A stretch of DNA of 64,000 nt from Bacteroidaceae bacterium (lineage in GTDB: Bacteria; Bacteroidota; Bacteroidia; Bacteroidales; Bacteroidaceae), in the NCBI GenBank assembly GCA_017649485.1, contig JAGCGS010000040.1, positions 22,798 through 86,797 on the forward strand, given 5' to 3'. The notes beneath the pieces were generated by a model. It was not told the origin of the DNA, made no database searches, and worked only from the letters and a program-made list of their open reading frames with translations. Every line of letters begins with the position of its first letter. The stretch's first letter is position 1. Of the stretch, positions 35,538 to 44,100 are shown in pieces. The position numbers were made by a program, and so were the translations under genes.

Positions 35538-35568
35538 CAAAGGTACAAAACCTTTTTGTTACTACAAA
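35538..35568 (-). promoter_or_regulatory. Promoter for the broken small gene and ADP-ribosylglycohydrolase
   Basis: Minus strand: TTTG at 35568-35565, a 19-bp spacer, TACCTTTG at 35545-35538, an exact match to the Bacteroidetes pattern. The ATG at 35510 lies about 20 nt behind the expected start. Confidence 0.75.
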
Positions 35569-35678
35569 ATATATTTGTGTAAAAATTACGCATTACAGGG
35601 CATGTTTAACGAATCTTAATAATAATGCGTAAATAAACTCTCTTTAATAATCAAGGTGTAACAACTCTTGTGAACTTT

Positions 35679-35800
35679 GCAGTGTGTCCTTAGGGTAATC
35701 GCAGGAAGATGAGTTTCAGACGATAGGATGGGGAAGGAACTGCAAACAACGGATTAACTATTATTAAACAAAACTAAGTGGTCTGGCTTTTGCCGGACCG
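35679..35800 (+). ncRNA. Candidate structured RNA with terminal terminator-like hairpin
   Basis: No gene is visible here. Nested complementary pieces suggest a rod-like RNA: GCAGT (35679) with ACTGC (near 35740), TCCTT with AAGGA, and ATCG with CGAT. The hairpin at 35780-35799 follows. A weak -7-like GAACTTTG lies at 35672-35679. The layout recalls 6S-type RNAs, but no family signature was recognised. Confidence 0.25.
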
Positions 35801-35805
35801 TTTAT
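35780..35805 (+). terminator. Terminator-like hairpin upstream of the M20 hydrolase gene
   Basis: Arms 35780-35787 and 35792-35799 pair (one T-G wobble) around a TTTT loop, followed by GTTTATTTT. The -33 box of the next promoter lies in its loop. Confidence 0.55.
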
Positions 35806-35819
35806 TTTATGTATTTTTG
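35789..35819 (+). promoter_or_regulatory. Promoter of the M20 amidohydrolase gene
   Basis: TTTG at 35789-35792 within the hairpin loop and arm, 19-bp spacer, TATTTTTG at 35812-35819, 34 bp before the ATG. Confidence 0.7.
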
Positions 35820-35853
35820 TGGCAAACAAAGGGAAAATCAGTAATTTAACAAT

Positions 35854-37131
35854 ATGAAAAGATTAACATTGATGGTTTTAGCCATCTTTATATTAGGCAT
35901 GCATGGAATATCAGCCAAAATAATCGCTGATAAAGAGATTCTTTCGAAAATAAGTCAATACGATAGTTATACACGTGAGGTGCGCAGGCATCTACACCTA
36001 TATCCGGAGGTGGGAGGTAACGAGGTGGAAACTGCCAAATATCTTAAGACGGAACTTAGCAAGATTGGAAATTTTGAGATACACGATGTGCCAGGCAGTA
36101 CGGGATTCTATGCCATCCTTGACACCAAGCGAGCAGGCAAGACTATTGGTTTGAGAACAGATATTGATGGATTGCCCATCAAAGAAAGTGAACTGAACGG
36201 AGGAGGTAAGCCAAAGCCGCTGGTGTCGAAAAACGTTGGGGTGACGCAAGGTTGTGGGCACGACGGGCATATGGCCACATTAATGACGAGCATCCGCATC
36301 ATCTACGATCTGCGCAATCAGCTCTCGGGCAAGTTTGTATTCATCTTCGAGGAGGGCGAAGAGACAAATACGGGCATCCGTCCGATGGTGGCGGCACTGA
36401 AAGACATTCACTTCGATGTCATCTACGGTAACCACCTGCTGTCGAGTTTGCCCAGTGGACTGATTTACATCAACGAAGGTTCCGTCACGACAGGTATGGC
36501 CATGATCAGCATGCAGGTATTCGGCAAGGGCGGTCACGCCTCACGTCCTGATCAGGCAGTAAATCCTATCTTCGCTGCGGCTAATATATTGACTTCGGTG
36601 TCGATTGCTTGGAACAACCAGCGTGATATCACAAAAGTCGTGACGCTGGGAGTGACGCAGCTACAGGCGGGCGAGGCATGGAATGTCATCCCCGACTCAG
36701 TATATATTGGGGGAACGTTGCGTTTCTTCGACTGGGACGCAGGCGTTAGCTCACTCGAACTTATTAAGAAAGTGGCTACTGATGTGGCGCATGCTCATGG
36801 CTGCACTGTTCGCTTTGGTGAGAAGATGACAGCTCAGGTACCGCCGGTAGTAAACGATTCGCAAGCAACGGCCTTCCTTCGCCGCATGGTGGATGAGCTC
36901 TATCCTGGACGAGCAACTAATGACCCCAAGTATAACTGGTATGCATCAGAAACCTTCGCCTTATATAATCAGTTGGCCCCCACTATGTTCACGTTTGTTG
37001 GTGTGCAGAATCCAGAGTTAGGCACAACATCAGGTCATCACACCAGCGAATTCGACATTGACGAAGATGCACTCCAATATGCCATTGGCACAATGGTTAA
37101 GTTCGCCGTCAGTTATAACACTCATCTTTAA
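35854..37131 (+). CDS. Exported M20 family amidohydrolase (hippurate hydrolase / N-acyl amino acid deacylase type)
   Basis: A 425-residue M20D-type peptidase with an N-terminal signal peptide (to about residue 21, ISA). RHLHLYPEVGGNEVETAKYL is the family opening; LRTDIDGLPI holds the first metal Asp, GCGHDGHMATLM the Cys/His metal site, FEEGEETNTG the catalytic Glu region and FGKGGHASRPDQAV the dimerisation/substrate segment. TSGHHTSEFDID near the end provides the last His. It would deacylate N-acyl amino acids or related amides. It has its own promoter. Confidence 0.9.
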   Translation: MKRLTLMVLAIFILGMHGISAKIIADKEILSKISQYDSYTREVRRHLHLYPEVGGNEVETAKYLKTELSKIGNFEIHDVPGSTGFYAILDTKRAGKTIGLRTDIDGLPIKESELNGGGKPKPLVSKNVGVTQGCGHDGHMATLMTSIRIIYDLRNQLSGKFVFIFEEGEETNTGIRPMVAALKDIHFDVIYGNHLLSSLPSGLIYINEGSVTTGMAMISMQVFGKGGHASRPDQAVNPIFAAANILTSVSIAWNNQRDITKVVTLGVTQLQAGEAWNVIPDSVYIGGTLRFFDWDAGVSSLELIKKVATDVAHAHGCTVRFGEKMTAQVPPVVNDSQATAFLRRMVDELYPGRATNDPKYNWYASETFALYNQLAPTMFTFVGVQNPELGTTSGHHTSEFDIDEDALQYAIGTMVKFAVSYNTHL

Positions 37132-37245
37132 CAGTCCTACCTTCGGGTGGCGTTTAATATTGCCGGCCTTAATATCCAGCTTGATTCCTCTGAGAAGTAT
37201 ATGATTAGCAAGGATGATGACAATAAAAAGAAATCAATTATATAG
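37132..37245 (+). other. Protein-like in-frame extension behind the M20 stop, possible gene remnant
   Basis: Directly after the TAA of the M20 gene and in the same frame, 37 open codons read QSYLRVAFNIAGLNIQLDSS, then [17 protein letters not shown] before TAG at 37243-37245. VAFNIAGLNIQL has alternating polarity as in a beta-strand. It may be the tail of a lost gene. The M20 protein is complete without it. Confidence 0.25.
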
Positions 37246-37252
37246 AAAGAAT

Positions 37253-37822
37253 ATGACAATACAAGAATTTCGTGACTATATGGCATCGGGCAAGCCCGTT
37301 GTTGGTGGTGGAGAAGTCCACATGATGTTTCATCAGTTGTCTCAGGAAGCTCTGAAGATAACAGCTGAAATCAACAGCAGTTATCATACGCCGGAACAAC
37401 TACATGACCTGTTAGAACAGCTTTGGGGTAGAGAAGTGCCCAAGACCGTTGGCATGTTTCCTCCGTTCCATACCGACTGTGGAAAGAATACCGTTGTTGG
37501 TGAACATGTGTTTATTAATATGGGCTGTAAGTTTCAGGATCAGGGTGGCATCACCATCGATGAAGGCGCACTCATAGGCCATAATGTGGTGCTGGCTACG
37601 CTCAACCACGACCTTGACCCAGCCAAGCGTCAAGGCATGACTTACGCGCCTATTCACATCGGTAAGAATGTCTGGATTGGAGCCAATGCCACGGTTCTCG
37701 CAGGAGTGACTATCGGTGATGGTGCAGTTGTTGCCGCTGGAGCTGTTGTAACCAAGGATGTGGAGCCGAATACTATTGTCGGTGGTGTTCCAGCTAAGGT
37801 GATTAAAAAGATAGAAGTATAA
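37253..37822 (+). CDS. Sugar O-acetyltransferase (maltose/galactoside acetyltransferase-like, left-handed beta-helix)
   Basis: A hexapeptide-repeat acetyl-CoA-dependent acetyltransferase of about 189 residues. Helical N-terminus, then [55 protein letters not shown] with the catalytic His, and [49 protein letters not shown], the typical beta-helix end. These match the LacA/Maa/NodL group. The ATG at 37253 ([10 protein letters not shown]) is preferred to the one at 37214. An Imm32-type gene follows 18 bp downstream. Confidence 0.88.
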   Translation: MTIQEFRDYMASGKPVVGGGEVHMMFHQLSQEALKITAEINSSYHTPEQLHDLLEQLWGREVPKTVGMFPPFHTDCGKNTVVGEHVFINMGCKFQDQGGITIDEGALIGHNVVLATLNHDLDPAKRQGMTYAPIHIGKNVWIGANATVLAGVTIGDGAVVAAGAVVTKDVEPNTIVGGVPAKVIKKIEV

Positions 37823-37840
37823 TTTGATAAATACAAATTT

Positions 37841-38050
37841 ATGGAAATAAAATGGGAAGACGAGTATATGATCAGAGTGAGTGTTGACGATGGGAACACG
37901 GTATTGATATCTGCCAACAAGGAAGGCTTACTTTCTTTGGCAGCACAATTGGAGGCTTTGGCTTATGAAGACATTGGAAGCCATATACATTATGATGAAT
38001 ACAATTCACTAGAAGAAGGCTCCTCTGAACTAATAATGGAAAAAATCTGA
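37841..38050 (+). CDS. Imm32-type immunity protein, orphan
   Basis: A 69-residue acidic cytoplasmic protein. The pattern ISANKEGLLSLAAQLEALA followed by GSHIHYDEYNSLEEGSSELIMEK matches my memory of the Imm32 immunity family of polymorphic toxin systems (small alpha/beta proteins with ANxEGL and GxHxHxD). No toxin or secretion gene is adjacent; the neighbour upstream is a sugar acetyltransferase. It may be a captured orphan immunity gene giving protection against neighbours. Confidence 0.65.
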   Translation: MEIKWEDEYMIRVSVDDGNTVLISANKEGLLSLAAQLEALAYEDIGSHIHYDEYNSLEEGSSELIMEKI

Positions 38051-38278
38051 TAAATCGTTCTTTATTATAATTATAATAAAAAACAGACCCAATCCCAATG
38101 AGGCTTTCCCGAATCCGAAGATTCCAAGCCTCTGCTTCATTAAAAACGTTGTGAAGAACCCACGTATCATCAAAGGCGATTTCAGAAGGACGACGAAAAA
38201 CGTTATGGCAATACGTAGCAAGCCTACTGTAAATGTGGCTACGACGATAAAAGCAAACAATGGAACAGCAGTAGCCAT
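38030..38278 (-). CDS. Possible small membrane protein
   Basis: An 82-codon frame on the minus strand starting MATAVPLFAFIVVATFTVGLLRI. Two to three hydrophobic segments (about 4-33 and 62-72, the latter LGLFFIIIIIK) with a basic stretch between would make a small membrane protein. Its last 21 bp overlap the end of the Imm32-type gene. There is no recognised domain. The AT-rich context makes a chance frame possible, but the composition is plausible. Confidence 0.4.
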   Translation of the reverse strand: MATAVPLFAFIVVATFTVGLLRIAITFFVVLLKSPLMIRGFFTTFLMKQRLGIFGFGKASLGLGLFFIIIIIKNDLSDFFHY

Positions 38279-38293
38279 ACTATTAACATACTG

Positions 38294-38328
38294 ATGCCAT
38301 ACTCAAACAAGCTATCTGAGTATGGCAT
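38294..38328. repeat. 12-bp inverted repeat upstream of the small membrane ORF
   Basis: Perfect arms 38294-38305 and 38317-38328 (ATGCCATACTCA) with an 11-nt loop. It lies just upstream of the small ORF on the minus strand and could be an operator or terminator. The rest of the gap to 38497 shows nothing. Confidence 0.55.
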
Positions 38329-38497
38329 TAGTATGGGTAAGGGGAGACAAGGATGAAAGACAAAGGACACTAACATCCCTTGCAAAAATGTTCAAGGTGT
38401 TGCACAGGGTTAGTTAGCTTATTGCCCTTTCTGTTCGATATTAATTAGCCTTTCATTCATCTGAGAAATATAAATGATTTGATATAGCCAATAGTTC

Positions 38498-41056
38498 TTA
38501 TTGGTAATTATATGCGATTGACTGCAAATCCTTGTCAGCAGAGCTGGAGCCAACAAGCAGGGTGTAGTCGCCATTCAACGGATGAACGGTGTGGATGGCG
38601 TTGTCCCACCAGTTGAATGTCTCTTCAGTGAGAGGTATGCTGACATTCACGGTCTGACCAGCAGCGATGTTCACACGCTTGAATCCACGCAAAGTCTTCT
38701 GTGGACCGTCCTTCTCGTCGTTCTTCTTGACATAGAGCTGTACCACCTCATCACCTGAACGCTTGCCTGTATTGGTGACAGCCACCACCACATTCTTACC
38801 CTCGATGCGAGGCACCCCATAAGTAAATGTGGTATAGCTCAGGCCATAGCCAAACTGGTAGAGAGGAGTCTCTGTCATATAGCGATAGGTGCGTCCCTTC
38901 ATGCTGTAATCCTCGAAATCAGGCACCTGGTTGATGTTCTTGTAGAACGTAACAGGAAGGCGTCCTGCAGGGTTGTAGTCACCGAAAATGACATCAGCAA
39001 TAGCGGTTCCACCTTCCTGACCAGGATACCAAGCCTGGATGATGGCGTCGCATGATTCGGTCTCGGGCACCATACCGATGGCTGAGCCTGAGAAATTAAC
39101 ATACACCACTTTCTTGCCTGCGGCCTTGAGATCCTTGAGCAGGTTGCGCTGGATAGCTGGCAACTCGATGTCGGTGCGGTCACCACCCTTGAATCCGTCA
39201 ATAGACACTGGCATTTCCTCGCCTTCCAAACTTGGAGAAATACCACCTGCATAGATCACTACATCTGCCTTAGCCACTTGCTGCAATACACGCTGTGAAT
39301 CGAACTGCTCATTGAGACCGATATCGAAGCTCAGCTTGCCGGCGTATGTGAGGAACTGATAACGAAGTTCGATGTCGTAGGACTTGCCAGCTTCAGCCTT
39401 GAGGGTGTAGAAAGCGTTGAGGGCGTTCATATTACCTGCTTTCTTCTCTACTTGTTCTCCGTTGATGATGAGGGTAGTTGTACCCAATGAACCGATACGG
39501 AACTCTACATCAGCGGTTTGTGTAGCATGGAAAGTACTCTTATATACGCAAGAGAAATCGTTCAGAGGCACGCCAGCCGCAAAAGCTGTGTTGCCTTCGG
39601 TATATTTTGACCAAGGGGTGGTTTCACGGCTCTTGACGATAGACGGACCGTTGAAGTCCTTGTTGCTCCAGTATTCTACTTCGAAGCCCTTGCCAGTAGC
39701 GTTGTAGCACTGATTGAAGAGGCTGGTGAAGATGCGATCGGACGTAAGGTCACAACCTTGGGTGTAAATCAGCTTTGACTTTGGCAGACGTTGTTGTAAA
39801 GCCTTTAGCAAGGTAACGGTAGCAGCAGGAGTGCCGTTGTAGTTGCCCCATTGCATTACTGAGTCGTTGGCATTGGCACCAATCACGGCTACCGTTAGGT
39901 TCTTCTTCAGAGGCAGGATATCATTCTTATTCTGCAGAAGCACCATACTTTGACGGGCCATATTCAAAGCCAGCTGCTGGTGTTCTTTACTGTTCAGCAG
40001 GGAATTTGGCAGATCATCCCATGGTGTGTGCTCATCCATCTCACCCAGTTCGAAGCGAGCCTTGAGCAAGCGCTTCACACTCACGTCGATATCGCTCTCC
40101 TTGATCTCGCCGCGCTGAACAGCCAATACCAAATTCCTATAAGCTGTTCCACATTCAAGGTCGGTACCGGTAAGTACAGCGGTAGCCGATGCTTCAGCCG
40201 CATCCATAGCAGTTTGGTGGTAACCCTTGCGATAGAAATCGTCGATGGCACCGCAATCGCTTACCACAATACCTTGGTAATCCCATTCATTACGTAGGAT
40301 CTGTACCAACAAGCGGTTACTGCCACAGCAGGGATTTCCTTCGTAGCGGTTATAAGCACACATGACCTCTTTCACGCCGCCCTTGGTAACCAAGTCTTTG
40401 AAAGCAGGGAGGTATGTTTCATACAAATCACGTGGGTCGGTAAGGTCGGCATTATACACATGGCGGTTCCATTCCGGACCAGAGTGTACGGCAAAGTGTT
40501 TCGCACACGCATGAGCCTTATTATAAGCTGCATCGGCAGGTCCCTGCAAGCCACGCACCACTGACAATCCCATGATGCCAGTGAGGTAGGGGTCTTCACC
40601 GTAGGTTTCTTGTCCGCGTCCCCAACGTGGATCCCTGAAAATGTTGATGTTTGGAGTCCAGAACGTTAAACCCTGATAGCGTTTCACATCTCCTGACTCT
40701 TTTGCCAAGCGGTGCTTTACGCGGATTTCGTCGCTTACAGCGGTGAATACCTGCTCTAATAATTCGTTGTTCCACGAAGCCGCCATACCGATGGTTTGTG
40801 GAAATACGGTAGCCAAACCGTTGCGTCCAACGCCATGCAAAGCCTCGTTCCACCAGTCGTAGGGCTTAATGCCCAAACGGTCAATACCTTTAGAAGTATT
40901 CTGCATCAGTGTCACTTTCTCCTCTAAATTCAGGCGAAGTAACAAGTCCTCGGCACGCTGTTCAGGAGAAAGGGCAGGATTCTGATAAGGCAGTTGGGCA
41001 GATGCAAACCCTAAGCTACAAGCAATTACTGCCATTGAAATCAGGTGTTTTCTCAT
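38498..41056 (-). CDS. GH3 family beta-xylosidase/beta-glucosidase with PA14-like insert
   Basis: An exported glycosidase of 852 residues, signal peptide to about residue 20 (FASAQ). The N-terminal barrel contains YDWWNEALHGVGR, FWTPNINIFRDPRWGRGQETYGEDP, CAKHFAVHSGPEWNRH and the nucleophile Asp in GIVVSDCGAI. A PA14-like domain is inserted (about 470-610: FEVEYWSNKDF...IINGEQV), then the second GH3 domain and a C-terminal fibronectin-III-like domain (GDEVVQLYVKK). These features fit xylan beta-xylosidase-type GH3 enzymes of Prevotella and Bacteroides. The ATG at 41056 was chosen over 41140 because the extension crosses the promoter. Confidence 0.92.
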   Translation of the reverse strand: MRKHLISMAVIACSLGFASAQLPYQNPALSPEQRAEDLLLRLNLEEKVTLMQNTSKGIDRLGIKPYDWWNEALHGVGRNGLATVFPQTIGMAASWNNELLEQVFTAVSDEIRVKHRLAKESGDVKRYQGLTFWTPNINIFRDPRWGRGQETYGEDPYLTGIMGLSVVRGLQGPADAAYNKAHACAKHFAVHSGPEWNRHVYNADLTDPRDLYETYLPAFKDLVTKGGVKEVMCAYNRYEGNPCCGSNRLLVQILRNEWDYQGIVVSDCGAIDDFYRKGYHQTAMDAAEASATAVLTGTDLECGTAYRNLVLAVQRGEIKESDIDVSVKRLLKARFELGEMDEHTPWDDLPNSLLNSKEHQQLALNMARQSMVLLQNKNDILPLKKNLTVAVIGANANDSVMQWGNYNGTPAATVTLLKALQQRLPKSKLIYTQGCDLTSDRIFTSLFNQCYNATGKGFEVEYWSNKDFNGPSIVKSRETTPWSKYTEGNTAFAAGVPLNDFSCVYKSTFHATQTADVEFRIGSLGTTTLIINGEQVEKKAGNMNALNAFYTLKAEAGKSYDIELRYQFLTYAGKLSFDIGLNEQFDSQRVLQQVAKADVVIYAGGISPSLEGEEMPVSIDGFKGGDRTDIELPAIQRNLLKDLKAAGKKVVYVNFSGSAIGMVPETESCDAIIQAWYPGQEGGTAIADVIFGDYNPAGRLPVTFYKNINQVPDFEDYSMKGRTYRYMTETPLYQFGYGLSYTTFTYGVPRIEGKNVVVAVTNTGKRSGDEVVQLYVKKNDEKDGPQKTLRGFKRVNIAAGQTVNVSIPLTEETFNWWDNAIHTVHPLNGDYTLLVGSSSADKDLQSIAYNYQ

Positions 41057-41085
41057 ACTATTCTTCGATTTTTGGTTATTTTGCA

Positions 41086-41093
41086 CAAATATA
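41086..41093 (-). promoter_or_regulatory. -7 box of the GH3 gene promoter
   Basis: TATATTTG on the minus strand, 30 bp before the ATG at 41056. No good -33 TTTG is seen at the expected distance. It is divergent from the large helicase gene. Confidence 0.5.
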
Positions 41094-41162
41094 AAGCTTT
41101 TTTTGTTGATTATACTAAAATTATCACTAAATTTGAGCATCGTAACTGAAAAGTATCATATT

Positions 41163-44100
41163 ATGGACCATATATCAGATTTCAATAACGGGCACCAGGG
41201 CAACTTGCTATTGGATTATTTGCCTTGTGTGAATTATTCTATGCTGCTCAACAAGGTGAATACTTGCAGCCTTTGTGAGGTGGAAAATAGAGATGAAGCC
41301 GACTGGAGGTCAGTCAAGGTGGAGGTTAAAGGCGAATTCCTAAAACCCTGTTTGCAATATGCCGATTGCATACCCGCCGGACAAAGGGTGCAGATATCTG
41401 CACTGAAGATTGAACCAATGCCAGACAAACTATTGAATATGACAGAGATGGTTGATACTGTCTTTACGATTGCAATAACCGCAGGCGAGGAGGTTTTGCT
41501 TACTCATGACTTTCCGATTAGCCTGATGGCATACGACCAATGGACAGGTAGCTCTGTACGTCCGGAACTATTGGCATCGTTCGTCACCCCCAATCATCCG
41601 CTCATCTCCAGGGTAATCGTGAATGCATCGAAGTATATGGAGAAGTGGACCGGTTCGTCGGCTATGGATGAGTATCAGACGCAAGACCGCCATCGGGCTC
41701 GTTTGCAGGTTGCAGCCATTTATGAGGCTCTACGTGAAGAAGCTTTGGTTTATGTGGCACCTCCGGCGTCGTTTGAACCTATGGGACAACGCGTTCGATT
41801 GGCCGATAGGGTGCTCACAGAAAAGCTTGCCACTTGCATTGATTCCACTTTGCTCTATGCATCTTGCCTGGAATCTGTGGGATTGTTTCCCATTCTGGTT
41901 TTGTTGAAAGGACATATCTTTGTGGGGGCATGGTTGACAGAAGATATTTATGCTCAGAATGTTGGCGATGATGCTTCCTTCCTGTTGAAGAAATGTGCCG
42001 ATGGGGTGAATGATATTGTTCTGGTGGAAACTACCTCATTGACCTCATCTGACAAGGTGGCTTTCGATGATGCCGTCAAGCAAGCAGTCAATGCCCTGAA
42101 AGATGAAGACCGTTTTCAATTATTTATAGATGTGCATCGTTGTCGTTTAAGCAACGTACGCCCTTTGCCACAACGTATTGAGCATAATGGTCAGTGGATT
42201 GTGGGTAATGAGGGCATAAAGCACGACAATGCTACCGACAAGGTGGAACGTCTTGACCATTATGCGTTGAAGATTGACGAGGATAAACGAATGGTGACCA
42301 AACAGACTATCTGGGAACGAAAGCTGTTGGATTTCTCTCTACGTAATAACCTGATTAATGCTAAATTGGGCAAACGAGTCATACCTTTCGTATCTTTTGG
42401 TATTGATCACCTCGAAGACGAGTTGCAAGAAGGTAAGAGCTTCTCCATGCAACCTTTCCCCAAAGCGCAACTTGAGCCGGCTGATGGTGGAATGTACGAT
42501 TCTTCCTTGCAGGCACCGGAATTGGAAACGCTAACGAGAGATGAGTTGAAAAACAAACGACTGATATCTTATCTGAGCGATACGGAGTTGAAAAATGCCG
42601 TTAAGTTCCTTTATCGTACCGCCCGCACAGCTATGGAAGAGAATGGTGCCAATTCTCTTTTTCTCGCTCTTGGCATATTAAAGTGGTATGAGAGCGAGAA
42701 AAGTGTGCAACCTCGCTATGCTCCAATTCTCTTGTTGCCTGTTGATTTGGTTAGAAAGGGTGGGGAAACGGGTTATGTAATACGCTCTCGCGATGAAGAT
42801 ATGATTCTGAACATTACGCTATTAGAGCTGCTAAAGCAACAGTTCAACATCAACCTCAAAGCACTCGACCCACTTCCTACAGACGAACATGGCGTGGATG
42901 TGAAACAAATATTTGCTGCCATTCGTCAGTTCTTGAGCAATATGAAGCGTTGGAATGTGCTTGAGGAAACGATGTTGGGCTTGTTCTCATTCAGTAAGTT
43001 CGTAATGTGGAACGACATACATACTAACGCCTCCAAACTGAAGCAGAATCCTGTTATTGCCACGCTGATGGAGAATAAGCTTAAATGGCATGATAACGAT
43101 AGTACCATCGATGCGCGAGTGATGGACAGAACCATAAAGCCCCAGCGTTATGCCATTCCTCTGGATGTTGATTCTTCTCAGATGGAGGCTGTGGTTGATT
43201 CGGGCGACGGTAAGAGTTTCATTCTTCATGGCCCTCCAGGAACAGGTAAGTCGCAAACTATTACCAATATGATAGCCAATGCCCTGTACCAAGGCAAACG
43301 CGTGTTGTTTGTGGCAGAAAAAATGGCCGCTTTGGAGGTGGTGCAGAAACGTCTCAAGAAGATTGGCTTGGAGCCTTTCTGTTTGGAGATGCACTCCAAT
43401 AAGATGACCAAGCAGCATTTCTTGGCACAGATGCAAATGGCATTAGAGGTTTCGCATATTAAATCCCCTCAAGAGTTTGAGCATACAGCTAATAAGCTGT
43501 TTGAGCATCGTCAAACGATGATAGGCAACATAGAGGCGTTACACAAAGTGCATCATTCTGGCTTGTCTCTCTTTGACTGCATTTCTCGCTATCTCGCCAT
43601 CAAGCATGAAGAGCTGAATGACAATCTGCCTAATCTGAATGATATTAATGTTGAGACCCTCAATCGGTGGGAGTCACTTTTGTACAGTTTGAATGCAGTA
43701 TTCCAGCTTACAGGACATCCCATGGATAGCCCATTAATGGGACTTGAACCACATGATGCCCGTTTGGAGACAACCAGTAAAGTAAAGGAGATCTTAAAGA
43801 AATATGGAGAAGTATTCAACGATTTTAATCAGGCTGTAGCTAAGTTCTCAACAATGGTACTTCCCTCAGGAACAGATGATAGCATACAAGAACTTGAAGA
43901 ACTACTTAAGTTCATAAGTGCCTTGCAGAATGCTTATGTCATCAACGATAGGGTATTAAAGCTGGCTACCGATACTGACTTTAAGAAAGACTTCCCCGAG
44001 TTGATTGCCGCTGGTCGTAAACGCGACATGTTAAAACAACAATTGGTGAACCAGTGCAATGAGAGTGTGCTTGATATTCCTGCCAACGCTCTGATACAGG

